This document shows positions 49,965-59,193 of a DNA stretch of 64,000 nucleotides, piece after piece. The stretch lies in NCBI GenBank assembly GCA_963851405.1, contig CAWKPB010000005.1:124001-188000 (forward strand), given 5' to 3'. The notes beneath the pieces are model-generated. The model was not told where the DNA came from and made no database searches. It saw only the letters and a list, made by a program, of their open reading frames with translations. The stretch is from JANPBY01 sp963851405 (GTDB lineage: Bacteria > Actinomycetota > Actinomycetes > DATJPE01). Within the stretch, counting starts at the first letter, position 1. The number at the start of each line of letters is the position of its first letter. A program made the position numbers and the translations under genes.

Positions 49965-50602
49965 TTGCCGAGGACTTCGCCCTGCTGCGTGAGGGGCTGG
50001 CGCGACTGCTCGCGGAAGACGGACACGAAGTCGTGGCCGCGGTTGCTGATGCCCAGGAACTCCTAAGGGCCGTCGAAACTCTGCAGCCGAACCTCGTGCT
50101 AAGCGATGTGCGGATGCCTCCGACCCACACCGACGAGGGCCTGCGCGCGGCACTGGTCATCCGGTCGTCGTGGCCCGATGTAGCCGTCCTCGTTCTGTCC
50201 CAATATGTCGAGGAGCGCTACGCCTCCGAGCTCCTTGCAGGGAAGACCAGCGGGGTGGGATACCTCCTCAAGGATCGGGTCGCCGATGTCTCCGGCTTCC
50301 TTACCGATGTGCGGACGGTCGGGGCGGGGGGCACGGTTTTGGACCCCGAGGTGGTCAAGCAGCTCCTCGTTCGTGCTCGCCAGCAAGACCCGCTGGCCTC
50401 GCTGACTCCTCGCGAGCGGGAGGTACTCGAGCTGATGGCCCAGGGCCGGTCGAATGCCGCCATCGGCGAGGAACTGGTGATCACCTCGGGCGCTGTTGAG
50501 AAGCACGTCAGCAGCATCTTCACCAAGCTGGGCCTGCTTCCCGCCGAGACCGATCATCGACGCGTTCTTGCAGTCCTCCGCTTTTCGGAGGGGGAGGCAT
50601 GA
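49952..50602 (+). CDS. NarL/LuxR family response regulator
   Basis: 216 residues: receiver domain with VIAEDFALLREGL, phospho-Asp in LVLSDVRMPP and LLKDRVAD, and a LuxR-type helix-turn-helix with LTPREREVLELMAQGRSNAAIGEELVI and VEKHVSSIFTKLGL (partly quoted). It is paired with the overlapping kinase. Its stop overlaps the ATG of the DUF4097-like gene, so that product is likely part of the same response. Confidence 0.92.
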   Translation: MRVVIAEDFALLREGLARLLAEDGHEVVAAVADAQELLRAVETLQPNLVLSDVRMPPTHTDEGLRAALVIRSSWPDVAVLVLSQYVEERYASELLAGKTSGVGYLLKDRVADVSGFLTDVRTVGAGGTVLDPEVVKQLLVRARQQDPLASLTPREREVLELMAQGRSNAAIGEELVITSGAVEKHVSSIFTKLGLLPAETDHRRVLAVLRFSEGEA

Positions 50603-51315
50603 GGCCGGGGACGGGGCGGGCGCTCACTGCGGTGGGAGTGGTGATCGCAGTCGCGGCCATCGTCATGGGAACGCTGTCTTTCGTTTCGGCCCTCTGGCTG
50701 CGGTCGGAGACCTTTACCTCGTCATATCCGGTTACCGCCGAGTTGAGTGCCACCTCCGACTGCGGCCCCATCTCCGTCGTCGCAGGACGATCGGGGACCA
50801 TCGATCTGACTGGCCGGATCAGATGGTCGTTCGGCAAGCCGACGATCTCCTCTGACTTGGTCGGCGGGGTTCGGGTGGTTGAGGTTATGTGCCCCTCCGC
50901 CTCCTTCGAGGTCGCGGATTCGGCCACTCTGGTGCTGTCCGTTCCAGCGGCGACGTCAGTCCGTGTTCGGGCCTCGAGCGGGTCGATTCGGCTCGAGGGT
51001 CTGGAGGGCACGATTGACGTTTCATCGAATGCCGGGCGAGTCCTCGGCAGCGGCTTGCGTTCGCCGTCGGTGACCGCGAGCAGTTCCGCTGGCAGCGTTC
51101 GCCTGTCGTTTTCGCTGGCGCCCATGTCCGTCGCCGCCACGAGTTCCGCAGGCGGGGTACAGGTCTTGGTTCCGGAAGGTGAGCAGACCTACCGGGTCGC
51201 TGCGAACAGCTCAGCCGGCTCTACAGACGTCACCGTCAAGACCGATCAAGCCAGTGGACGCTCCATCGTGGCGCGCAGCAGTGCCGGCCCGGTCCGAGTC
51301 GGCTACGTCAGTTGA
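50599..51315 (+). CDS. DUF4097-like beta-helix membrane-anchored protein
   Basis: 238 residues with one N-terminal membrane segment (about 9-33) and an exported part made of short repeated strands ending SSAG (TASSSAGSVRLSF, ATSSAGGVQVLV, ANSSAGSTDVTV, ARSSAGPVRVGYV). This pattern fits the DUF4097/putative adhesin beta-helix family. ATGA overlap with the response regulator makes it the last gene of the two-component operon. Such genes often sit with PspC or LiaR-like envelope stress regulators. Confidence 0.8.
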   Translation: MRPGTGRALTAVGVVIAVAAIVMGTLSFVSALWLRSETFTSSYPVTAELSATSDCGPISVVAGRSGTIDLTGRIRWSFGKPTISSDLVGGVRVVEVMCPSASFEVADSATLVLSVPAATSVRVRASSGSIRLEGLEGTIDVSSNAGRVLGSGLRSPSVTASSSAGSVRLSFSLAPMSVAATSSAGGVQVLVPEGEQTYRVAANSSAGSTDVTVKTDQASGRSIVARSSAGPVRVGYVS

Positions 51316-51381
51316 CAGTGAGCGCGGTGACACCGCGGCGCGGGGACGACCGAAGGCTGCTCACGTGAGGCGAGCCCGACC

Positions 51382-52449
51382 CTAGGGCTGTGGTCGAGCG
51401 GGTGGGCGGGCGCTTCGGGCCAGGTCCTGGAGCCGGGCGGAAACCGCTGAAGATGGCTCTGCTCCAAGCAGTTCCAGCATTGACCAGCTCCCTGCGTCGA
51501 GGCCGGTGAGGTACTCCACGTTGTCGGGGTTGTCCGGTGCGCGCCAGGCAGAGATCAACACCGTGGCGAGCAACCGCGCCACCAACACATCACCCAGGAC
51601 GTCCAGCTCGCTCGGGTCCAGGGGGATCCGCGACTGGTAGCCATGAAGGAAGTCCTCGGTCGCCTTCCACGGGTTGGTCCCTGACATCGCGACCACTCTC
51701 AGCAGGGAGGCCAGACTGATCCCGACATCGCAGATCCTCGCTGTGTGGTGCATGTCGCCAAAGTCGATGACACCCCCAATTCCATTGCTGCCCACGAGCA
51801 CATTGCTCATGGTTACGTCGCCGTGAAACGTCCCGGATGGCTGCTCGCGGGTCTTCTCCGTCAGGTGTGAGCATCTGGCCAACAGGCTCAGCACTTGCTG
51901 CCGCCGGTCCTCGCGGAGGCCTACTGCGAAGCGAGCCAGAGTCTGCACCTGGCGGGGGTCCCACTCGAGAAGTCGCCGATCGGCGGGATGCGAGAAGCCC
52001 TCGAGCGCCTTGGCGGTCCGTGCCGCCCACTGCCCGAGTTGGCCGGCGAAGCCGTCGGGGAGCGGGGATGTGTCGGCGGCCTGGCCGGGGATGACGGTGA
52101 GCACGCGCACCGCATGTCGCCGCCCGTCTGGGGCTACGGCTGACGTCACGAGCGACCCGTCGATGGCCACGACCAGACGGGGGATAGCCAGTCCCGGATC
52201 CTTCCCGGCCACGTACGTCATCGCGGCGTTCTCCATGTCGATGACTGCCTGGTCCTCGGCGGAGTTCGACACCTTGAGGACGAAGGCCCCAGCGTCCGGC
52301 GTCGTCGCCAAGAAGTTGCGGTCTCGCTCGCTTCGTAGCGGCGTGATCGCGACTCGGAGGTCGTACGAAGCGAGCAGGAGATCGGCCGCCCAGGCCGCGT
52401 CGACGACAGGGGGAGGCTCACGCAGCACATCCGACCCTTCAGTGGTCAT
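51382..52449 (-). CDS. Aminoglycoside phosphotransferase family protein
   Basis: 355 residues with a kinase-like APH fold: LKVSN Lys, catalytic HGDVTMSNVLVG and metal-binding GVIDFGDMHHTARICDVGI. In the family, members phosphorylate aminoglycosides, homoserine, hydroxylysine or other small molecules; the long N-lobe and HGDVTMSN wording resemble the hydroxylysine/homoserine kinase-like branch. ATG 52449 is chosen over a longer frame into the divergent antiporter. Substrate unknown and not a sign of resistance by itself. Confidence 0.85.
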   Translation of the reverse strand: MTTEGSDVLREPPPVVDAAWAADLLLASYDLRVAITPLRSERDRNFLATTPDAGAFVLKVSNSAEDQAVIDMENAAMTYVAGKDPGLAIPRLVVAIDGSLVTSAVAPDGRRHAVRVLTVIPGQAADTSPLPDGFAGQLGQWAARTAKALEGFSHPADRRLLEWDPRQVQTLARFAVGLREDRRQQVLSLLARCSHLTEKTREQPSGTFHGDVTMSNVLVGSNGIGGVIDFGDMHHTARICDVGISLASLLRVVAMSGTNPWKATEDFLHGYQSRIPLDPSELDVLGDVLVARLLATVLISAWRAPDNPDNVEYLTGLDAGSWSMLELLGAEPSSAVSARLQDLARSARPPARPQP

Positions 52450-52508
52450 CACCCCATCTTGGCCGCTCCCCGTGGGGGACACGCATTTCGGTCTGTCAGA
52501 GTGTTGAC

Positions 52509-53699
52509 GTGCCGGAGGGCTTTTCATCGCTGGTCGTCGTAGTCGTGGTGGCCGCACTAGCGCCGATCATCGTTGACCTGATCCCAGGTCGCGCGCGGTT
52601 TCCTCAGGTGGTCATCTTGATCGCCGGCGGGGTCCTCGTGGGACCCGAGATCCTGAACCTGGCTCAACCGAACGCGGTGGAGTTGTTTTCGGCGATCGGT
52701 CTCGGATTCCTGTTTCTGATGGCGGGCTACGAGTTCGACCCGGCCCTAATGAGAACCCATGCCGGGCACGTGGCGATTCGGGCGTGGGTCGTCAGCTTCG
52801 GTGGTGCCTTCGCCGTGCTGGCTGTGCTCGCCTTCATGCACGAAGGGACATCGCCGCTAGTCATCGCCATCGCCTTGACGACCACGGCGCTAGGGACGCT
52901 GCTGCCGATCTTGCGTGACAACGGCATGCTCGGCGGTCGTTTCGGCCCCTTCATTCTCAGCGCAGGGGCAGTAGGAGAAATCGGCCCGATCTTGGCCATG
53001 GCGCTCCTGCTCGGCACGTCGGGGACGCTGGTCGAGCTGGTCGCGCTGCTGGTGATGTTGACCTTCGCCTTGCTGGCGGTGCGATTCCAGCGGGTCTTCG
53101 ATGGGACACGCATCGGGGCGATCATCTTGGAGCGGGAACACTCCACCTCGCAGACGACACTGCGAATCGCCATCGCGTTGCTGTTCTTCCTGCTGGCGAC
53201 CTCTGCGTACTTCGGATTCGACAGTGTGCTCGGCGCATTCGTGGCGGGCATGGTGCTCCGAGCCTGGTCGCCGGGCGACATCGAACGCCTGGAGTCGAAA
53301 TTGGACGCGGTCGGATACGGCTTCTTCATCCCCATCTTCTTCATCGCCTCGGGCCTCACCCTCGACGTCGACTCGATCGCAGGAAGTCCGATACGCGTCC
53401 TGGTCTTCTGCGCCTTGATCTTCGCCGTGCGTGGGCTGCCGAACCTGTTCTGGTATCGCAAAGACCTGCCGAAGCCCGACCGTTGGCGGATGGTCTTTCT
53501 CACCGCTACGACCCTGCCGATGCTGGTGGCCCTGACCCAAGTGAGCGTCGACAACGGTCGGATGACGAGCGGGACCCAAGCCACGATCATCGGGGCCGGC
53601 GTTCTGTCTGTTCTGGTGTTCCCGGTCATCGCGGTCGGCATCAAGGGTCGTGCCGGGAGGACCCGCGCCGAGGCACAGCGGCGCATGGATTTCAGCTGA
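52509..53699 (+). CDS. Kef-type cation/proton antiporter, membrane domain only
   Basis: 396 residues of the CPA2 Na/H exchanger fold: about 12 membrane helices, LFLMAGYEFDP in helix 3, TTTALGTLLPILRDNG and GAVGEIGPILAMALLLG with the ion-site acid, FDSVLGAFVAGMVLR. Full KefB/KefC proteins also have a C-terminal RCK domain; it is absent here and no RCK gene is adjacent. GTG 52509 diverges from the phosphotransferase gene. Probable role in pH or cation balance. Confidence 0.88.
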   Translation: MPEGFSSLVVVVVVAALAPIIVDLIPGRARFPQVVILIAGGVLVGPEILNLAQPNAVELFSAIGLGFLFLMAGYEFDPALMRTHAGHVAIRAWVVSFGGAFAVLAVLAFMHEGTSPLVIAIALTTTALGTLLPILRDNGMLGGRFGPFILSAGAVGEIGPILAMALLLGTSGTLVELVALLVMLTFALLAVRFQRVFDGTRIGAIILEREHSTSQTTLRIAIALLFFLLATSAYFGFDSVLGAFVAGMVLRAWSPGDIERLESKLDAVGYGFFIPIFFIASGLTLDVDSIAGSPIRVLVFCALIFAVRGLPNLFWYRKDLPKPDRWRMVFLTATTLPMLVALTQVSVDNGRMTSGTQATIIGAGVLSVLVFPVIAVGIKGRAGRTRAEAQRRMDFS

Positions 53700-55920
53700 A
53701 GCGGCGCAGCCGAAGGCTGTTGCTCACGACGAAGACCGAGGAGAAGGCCATCGCGGCCGCCGCAACGATGGGATTCAGGAGTCCAGCCATCGCGAGTGGA
53801 ATGGCTGCCGCGTTGTAGGCGAAGGCCCAGAACAGATTGCCCTTGATGGTGCCTAGCGTCCGGCGGGACAGCCGGACTGCGTCTGCGGCGAGCATCAGGT
53901 CACTGCGCATCAAGGTGATGTCACTGGCCTCGATGGCGACGTCCGAGCCAGCGCCGATGGCGAGACCTAGATCGGCCTGGGCAAGAGCGGCCGCGTCGTT
54001 GACGCCGTCCCCCACCATGGCGACGACTCGGCCATCGGCCTGCAGTTTCCGGACTGCCTCGACCTTGTCGATCGGCAGCACCTCGGCCAGCACCTGACTG
54101 ATCTGGACCTCGTCGGCCACGGCCTGTGCTGCAGCGCGGTGATCGCCCGTGAGCAAGACGGGCTCCAATCCCAGTTCCTTGAGGGTCGCCACTGCGGCTG
54201 CGCTCGTGTTGCGGACGGTGTCAGCGACGGCAATCACACCGGCGACCTGGCTGTCCCAACCAACGACGACGGCCGTCCGGCCGGCCGCCAGGGTCCGCTC
54301 GAGCTCTGCTCCGAGCTCGGCCGGGAGTGCCATGGACCAGGCTGTGCTCAACCAACGCGCTTGTCCGGCGACGATCGTTGTGCCCTCGACCGTTCCCTGG
54401 ACTCCCATGCCGGGGGAGCTCAAGAAGTCCGTAGCGGCAGGTACTGGGCCTTGCCGGCCAGCCGCCTCCGCCACAGCCCGACCGATGGGGTGCTCCGAGG
54501 CAGACTCCAGGGCGCCAGCCATCTTGAGTACTTCGCTGCGATCAAGACCTGGCCCTGCGACAACTTCGACCACAGCCATCTGGCCTGTGGTCACTGTGCC
54601 GGTCTTATCCAAGACGATGGTGTCGACTCGTCGGGTCTGCTCCAGAATCTCAGGGCCCTTGATCAGAATCCCCAATTGGGCACCCCGGCCCGTTCCGACC
54701 AGCAGCGCGGTTGGCGTAGCCAGGCCGAGGGCACACGGGCAGGCGATGATGAGCACGGAGACTGCGGTGCCCAAGGCGAACGCGAGGCCATAGCCGGCGG
54801 CGAGCCAGCCGCCGAAGGTGAGCAGCGCCAGGATGAGGACCACCGGAACGAACACAGCTGAGACGCGGTCGGCCAGTCGTTGGACCGGAGCCTTTCCAGT
54901 CTGTGCCTGCTCGACTAGCCGCGCGATGGCGGCCAACTCAGTCTCTGCACCGACCCTTGTTGCCTCGACGAGCAATCGCCCACCCGCGTTGATGGTGGCT
55001 CCAACGACCTCGGATCGCGGACCCACCTCGACGGGGATCGACTCTCCGGTGAGGAGGCTCGCGTCGATGGCCGAGGTCCCCTCGAGGACCACGCCATCGG
55101 TCGCGACCTTCTCGCCGGGACGGACGACGAAACGGTCACCTACTCGAAGCTCATCGACCGCTACCTGGGTCTCGATCCCGTCCCGGAGCACGTTGGCAAA
55201 CCGGGCGCCGAGCTCAAGCAGGGCGCGAAGGGCATCACTCGAGCGTCGTCGGGCGCGTACTTCGGCGTAGCGACCGGCGAGGATCAATACGGTGATCGCC
55301 CCGGCGACCTCGAAGTAGAGGTGGGATCCGGCCCCCTGGCGCGAGGGCACCAGCTCGAAACCCATGGTTGCGGCACCATCCGCCGCGGAGCCGAAGAGCA
55401 TCGCCGCGACCGAGGCTCCATACGCGACGAGGACGCCGAGGCTGATCAGCGTGTCCATAGTGAGGGCGCCGTGTTTGAGATTCGTCCAGGCAGCGCGATG
55501 GAACGGCGCGGCGCCCCAGACGACCACGGGCGAGATTAAGGCGAGGGCAACCCAAGGCCATCCACCAAACTGCAGCGGGAGGACCATCGACAGGACGACG
55601 ACGGGGATGGTCAGTCCCGCAGAGACGATCAGGCGCCACAGCAAGAGTCGAACGTTGTCGTCTGAATCGCCGACCGGCTGGCCGCCCGATTCGACGGCGG
55701 CGACGACTGAGGCGGTGTAGCCCGTGGCCGACACCGTGGCGATGGCGTCCTCGGGGGTGACTCCCGGGGGAAGGTCCACATGGGCTCGTTCGGTCGCGTA
55801 GTTGACCGATGCCAGGACCCCGGGCATTCGGTTGAGCTTCTTCTCCACTCGCGCTGCACAGGACCCGCAGGTCATGCCGCCGATGTTGAGGTCGATGGTC
55901 GTGCCCTGGCGGGTGCTCAT
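53692..55920 (-). CDS. copA: Copper-translocating P-type ATPase
   Basis: 742 residues, P1B ATPase exporting Cu(I). N-terminal HMA domain with GGMTCGSCAARVE, actuator LLTGESIPV, membrane CPC motif IIACPCALGLATP, phosphorylation site DKTGTVTTG and GDGVNDAAALAQADLGLAIG. ATG 55920 overlaps the copZ-like stop; the longer frame is antisense of no gene and lies inside copZ. Third gene of the csoR-copZ-copA operon. Its 3' end overlaps the antiporter stop region by eight bases on the other strand. Confidence 0.93.
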   Translation of the reverse strand: MSTRQGTTIDLNIGGMTCGSCAARVEKKLNRMPGVLASVNYATERAHVDLPPGVTPEDAIATVSATGYTASVVAAVESGGQPVGDSDDNVRLLLWRLIVSAGLTIPVVVLSMVLPLQFGGWPWVALALISPVVVWGAAPFHRAAWTNLKHGALTMDTLISLGVLVAYGASVAAMLFGSAADGAATMGFELVPSRQGAGSHLYFEVAGAITVLILAGRYAEVRARRRSSDALRALLELGARFANVLRDGIETQVAVDELRVGDRFVVRPGEKVATDGVVLEGTSAIDASLLTGESIPVEVGPRSEVVGATINAGGRLLVEATRVGAETELAAIARLVEQAQTGKAPVQRLADRVSAVFVPVVLILALLTFGGWLAAGYGLAFALGTAVSVLIIACPCALGLATPTALLVGTGRGAQLGILIKGPEILEQTRRVDTIVLDKTGTVTTGQMAVVEVVAGPGLDRSEVLKMAGALESASEHPIGRAVAEAAGRQGPVPAATDFLSSPGMGVQGTVEGTTIVAGQARWLSTAWSMALPAELGAELERTLAAGRTAVVVGWDSQVAGVIAVADTVRNTSAAAVATLKELGLEPVLLTGDHRAAAQAVADEVQISQVLAEVLPIDKVEAVRKLQADGRVVAMVGDGVNDAAALAQADLGLAIGAGSDVAIEASDITLMRSDLMLAADAVRLSRRTLGTIKGNLFWAFAYNAAAIPLAMAGLLNPIVAAAAMAFSSVFVVSNSLRLRRFS

Positions 55921-56174
55921 GGCTTGGGGTCGAGGAGTTCGTAGCCCGCCTCGTCGATGGCGGCCGCGATCTCCCACAGCGAGGGCTGCCGAGTGGTGGT
56001 CACCGTCACCGTGGATGCTCCGCCTGGGATCAAGTCGATCCGGACGTCGGTCACACACGCGACCAGCTTCAGTTCTTGGCTCACCGCGGCGACGCAGTGA
56101 CCACACGTCATGCCCGACACGGTCAAGGTGAGTGTCGCGGGGAGGCCGGCCTCGCCGGGATCTGAGGGGTTCAT
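55917..56174 (-). CDS. copZ: Copper chaperone-like HMA domain protein
   Basis: 85 residues, a single heavy-metal-associated domain with LTVSGMTCGHCVAAVSQEL, the MxCxxC copper site. It should hand Cu(I) to CopA or CsoR. The ATG overlaps the csoR stop (ATGA) and its own stop overlaps copA, so all three are coupled. A Pro/Gly linker of about 15 residues precedes the domain. Confidence 0.9.
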   Translation of the reverse strand: MNPSDPGEAGLPATLTLTVSGMTCGHCVAAVSQELKLVACVTDVRIDLIPGGASTVTVTTTRQPSLWEIAAAIDEAGYELLDPKP

Positions 56175-56452
56175 GACCGCACCAGCCTGGCGATCGCCTC
56201 GGTGGCCTCGCGAATCTTGAGGTCGGCCTCGTCGCCGCCGGCGCGGGCCGCCTCGGCCACGCAATGGCTCAGGTGGTCCTCAAGCAGTAGCAGAGCGACC
56301 GATTCCAGGGCGCTTGTTGCCGCGGACACCTGAGTCAGGACATCGATGCAATAGGTGTCCTCCGCGACCATCCGAGAAACCCCGCGCACTTGTCCCTCGA
56401 CCCTGCTCAGGCGCGCGAGCACCGCATCCTTGTTGTCCGAGTAGCCAGCCAT
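56171..56452 (-). CDS. csoR: Copper-sensing repressor CsoR
   Basis: 93 residues, all-helical CsoR/RcnR fold. The Cu(I) ligands Cys-His-Cys are present in DTYCIDVLTQ and LLEDHLSHCVAEA (about residues 35, 60 and 64). The N-terminal DAVLARLSRVEGQVRGVSRMV is the DNA-binding face. It should repress the csoR-copZ-copA operon and release DNA on copper binding. The G/C palindrome 11 bases upstream of the ATG fits its operator. Confidence 0.92.
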   Translation of the reverse strand: MAGYSDNKDAVLARLSRVEGQVRGVSRMVAEDTYCIDVLTQVSAATSALESVALLLLEDHLSHCVAEAARAGGDEADLKIREATEAIARLVRS

Positions 56453-56462
56453 TGCTTCTTTG

Positions 56463-56477
56463 TACCCCTAGGGGGTA
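56463..56477. promoter_or_regulatory. CsoR operator
   Basis: TACCCCTAGGGGGTA, a near-perfect palindrome with one extra G, followed by a second GGGGT run. It matches the TACCCC-n-GGGGTA core of known CsoR sites and lies just upstream of csoR. Confidence 0.65.
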
Positions 56478-56604
56478 GGGGTGTCAAAGAGGGCCTCGGC
56501 TGTCGAGCCGCGCAGCCACTCGCGTGGCGGCGGACCAGAGATCGAGGCTGGAGTTGCGCTCGCGTGACTCAAGCAGGAGGGGGTCATCGGCCGAGGATTG
56601 ACTC

Positions 56605-58161
56605 ATGACCCGCGCGCGCCTCCGCCTGCTTGTTGCTGCCCCGATCCTCTCCTTCGCCGTCGCCCTCGCACCGTCCTCAGCCCCGGCCATCAGTGCCGAT
56701 GCATGTAATGGCCAGGTGGACGTCGTGCTTGGGACGCCCAGTGAAGATGTGGAAGGCGCTGTTGACGCCGGACGCGTCACCTTGGTGTTCGAGTCCGACG
56801 ACGGCACCTTTGGGAACGCCGCTGATGTGAGCATCTCCGAGGAGGACTTGGGTGGCACTGCGGCCGAAGGAGCCCGGTTCGGCGCCGCACTCGCGTGGGG
56901 TTTCGATGACATCCACAGTCCCGGTTGCTCGATGGTCGCCATCGGAGCGCCAGGCGCGGACGGCGGAAGCGGCAAGGTCTACGTCTTTGTCGCTGACAAG
57001 GACGGCATCGATCCCTCGTCGATCAAGGTTCTGACGCAGGGCTCCGGCGGGCTTGGCGACAGCCCTGAGGCTGGAGACGGCTTTGGTGCCTCGTTGTTCT
57101 TCGGCGGAGACCTCGCGGTCCGGTGGTTGGCGATTGGCGCGCCCAATGAAGACATCGGCTCCAGGTCCAATGCGGGGATGGTCCACATCGTTCCGATCAC
57201 GGCTGCATGGGACGGCGAGAGCGTGACCCATCGGCAAGGCAGTGGTCCCGTTCCGGGTAAGGCGCAGGCTGGCGATCGATTCGGTGCAGCCCTTGGGCCG
57301 GGATACAACGTGTATTCACTGTGGGTTGGTGTGCCAGGCGAGGACGTTGGATCGAAGCCCAATGCCGGGCTCATCGATCAGTTGCCGGGGAAGTGCCCCA
57401 ACGGCTGCGTCGCCGAGGTCGATACGGTCACGTTGCCGGGAACCATGGGCGGGGTAAAGGCGATCACTCAGAACAGCCCACGGGTGCCAGGCAAAGCCGA
57501 GGGCGGCGACCAGTTCGGAGAGGTACTGAGTGGATACGTCACGGCGAAAGCCGGTGCGCGCCAACCCGTGGTCGGGATCCCGCACGAGAATGTCGGCAAG
57601 CGTAAGGACGCTGGCGTCATCGCCGTCGCCTACCAGGACAAATCCTGGGCCGCGTTCCAGCAAGGGACCAAGGGCTCAAACGGGCGCATCGATGGTTCGC
57701 CAGAGTCGGGCGACCTGTTCGGTGCGGCGCTGAGCGCCTTCAACGAGGTGATTCTTGTCGGGGTTCCAGGCGAGGATCTTGGGTCGTCCAACGACACCGG
57801 CATGGTCCACCGGATGACCGCGTCGCCATCCACCTACCGGCTTTCGGGCTCTCGAGAACAGTCCGTGAGTGAAGCGACGGCTGGCGTTCTGGGTGCTGCT
57901 GAAACGGGGGACCGGTTTGGGAGCAGTCTGAGTTTCTCGGTGAACGGCGCGGTGGTCGGTGCGCCCGGTGAAGACCTCGCCAGGGGAGCTGAGATCTATA
58001 CCGACGCCGGGGTGGTCCACTTCCTCCCGTTCAAAGCCTCGACCTTCGGAGCGCTCAGTACGGGAGCCGACCTCATGCTGGGTGCTGGCGATGCGTACAT
58101 GAACGGCAGCTTCCAAAACGGTGCCGGGTTCGGCGCAACCGGCTTCTCGATCACGCAGTAG
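56605..58161 (+). CDS. Secreted FG-GAP seven-bladed beta-propeller protein
   Basis: 518 residues. A signal peptide (about 1-30, cleavage near SAPAIS-ADA) is followed by seven FG-GAP/integrin-alpha-like repeats, each with a V-G-x-P-x-E-D-x-G-x4-AG core: LGTPSEDVEGAVDAG, IGAPGADGGSGK, IGAPNEDIGSRSNAG, VGVPGEDVGSKPNAG, VGIPHENVGKRKDAG, VGVPGEDLGSSNDTG and VGAPGEDLARG. Seven copies fit one full propeller. It probably binds cell-surface or extracellular ligands with Ca2+. Its 3' end overlaps the convergent hydrolase by 11 bases. Confidence 0.85.
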   Translation: MTRARLRLLVAAPILSFAVALAPSSAPAISADACNGQVDVVLGTPSEDVEGAVDAGRVTLVFESDDGTFGNAADVSISEEDLGGTAAEGARFGAALAWGFDDIHSPGCSMVAIGAPGADGGSGKVYVFVADKDGIDPSSIKVLTQGSGGLGDSPEAGDGFGASLFFGGDLAVRWLAIGAPNEDIGSRSNAGMVHIVPITAAWDGESVTHRQGSGPVPGKAQAGDRFGAALGPGYNVYSLWVGVPGEDVGSKPNAGLIDQLPGKCPNGCVAEVDTVTLPGTMGGVKAITQNSPRVPGKAEGGDQFGEVLSGYVTAKAGARQPVVGIPHENVGKRKDAGVIAVAYQDKSWAAFQQGTKGSNGRIDGSPESGDLFGAALSAFNEVILVGVPGEDLGSSNDTGMVHRMTASPSTYRLSGSREQSVSEATAGVLGAAETGDRFGSSLSFSVNGAVVGAPGEDLARGAEIYTDAGVVHFLPFKASTFGALSTGADLMLGAGDAYMNGSFQNGAGFGATGFSITQ

Positions 58162-58816
58162 AGCCGGTCGGCGTCAATTCGAGGAGAAGCTCCACGACCA
58201 GCGCCGGCTGGAGCAGCGGGGCGTCATGGTCAGCGTCGATGAGCCGGTACGCCCGCCCGGCGGCGTCGAAGGCCTTCCGTGAGTACGTCGCTGGCACCCC
58301 AGGGCCGCTGCGCGAGCAGAAGACGTAGGCCGTGTCGACGGTCGCAGCTCGGCCGCCGGAGTCCACCGGGTCGTACGCAGGGGCAACCGGAGCTGAGACC
58401 AACCGGCTGTCTACCCAGGGGTCCCCGGTGGGCGTCGGAGCCAGCCAGGCCTCCCTCGGCGGGTCTCCGTACGCGTGCCGTACCTCATGGGGGAGGACGT
58501 CGGCGGCCGTTTGACCCGCGGTAGGGATCGGTGAGTCCAGCAAGATCAGCCGCCGGACAGCGTCCGGGCGCTGCCCCACCGCCGCGAGCGCAACGATGCC
58601 CCCTTGGCTGTGACCCACGATGCACAGGTCTTTCGCCGGTGACGCCTCATCGATGAGATCTGCGATGTCACTGGCCCACCCAGAAAGCGTTACCTCGCCG
58701 CCCAGGGACAAGGTCGGGTTGAGCACCTGGTGCCCCTCGGCCTCGAGTCCCGGGCGCACTCGGTCCCAGGCCCAGCCGCCGCGAAAGGCCCCGTGGATCA
58801 GGATGAAGCGCGCCAT
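58151..58816 (-). CDS. Alpha/beta hydrolase (esterase-like)
   Basis: 221 residues: FILIHGAFRGGWAWDRVRPGLE near the N-terminus, nucleophile elbow VGHSQGGI, and a catalytic His in DADHDAPLLQP. The short length and HGAFRGGW start fit the salicylate/nitrile lyase-like or esterase EstC-like branch. It is preceded by the ABM-like gene with stop and start overlapping (TGATG). Substrate unknown. Confidence 0.85.
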   Translation of the reverse strand: MARFILIHGAFRGGWAWDRVRPGLEAEGHQVLNPTLSLGGEVTLSGWASDIADLIDEASPAKDLCIVGHSQGGIVALAAVGQRPDAVRRLILLDSPIPTAGQTAADVLPHEVRHAYGDPPREAWLAPTPTGDPWVDSRLVSAPVAPAYDPVDSGGRAATVDTAYVFCSRSGPGVPATYSRKAFDAAGRAYRLIDADHDAPLLQPALVVELLLELTPTGSTA

Positions 58817-59157
58817 CAGCGCTGGGTCAGTCCGAGACCTTCAGCTACCTGCCCGTCGGCGAGGACGACATCGGCCAATTGCCGGGGGTAGCCCTCGTAC
58901 GGCGCCAAGTGCTCGTACATCAACTCGGTGTGCGCGACATATCCGGGCCGCTGAGTGCACTCCTCGTACGCCGCCAGGTCGTCGAAGAATCGAAGGTGAG
59001 TGAAATGCGTGCCGTCCGCCGAGTCACGCACCAACAGCCTGCCTCGGTAGCGAGGATGGTCGGCGAAGAAGGTGGCGAAGCCCTCCGATAGGTGCACGTA
59101 CGCGTCCGCGTGCGCGTCAGCATCGCGCGCCCAAGCCTGGCTGATGACCACGATCAT
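58816..59157 (-). CDS. ABM-like dimeric alpha-beta barrel protein
   Basis: 113 residues with a ferredoxin-like fold: VVISQAWARDADAHADAYVHLSEGFATFFADHPRYRGRLLVRD, shown in part by EGFATFFADHPRYRG, and HFTHLRFFDDLAAYEECTQRPGYV. This fits the antibiotic biosynthesis monooxygenase (ABM) or EthD-like barrels. It overlaps the hydrolase gene. No catalytic residue set is clear; the pair may form a small degradation unit. Confidence 0.65.
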   Translation of the reverse strand: MIVVISQAWARDADAHADAYVHLSEGFATFFADHPRYRGRLLVRDSADGTHFTHLRFFDDLAAYEECTQRPGYVAHTELMYEHLAPYEGYPRQLADVVLADGQVAEGLGLTQR

Positions 59158-59193
59158 GCAGTGATCCTGGCAGAGCCGTAAGCCGAGAGCTGC

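Noticed and set aside
51382..52449. Antibiotic resistance call for the phosphotransferase
   Set aside because: The APH fold is shared with homoserine, hydroxylysine and other kinases, and nothing nearby points to aminoglycoside resistance.
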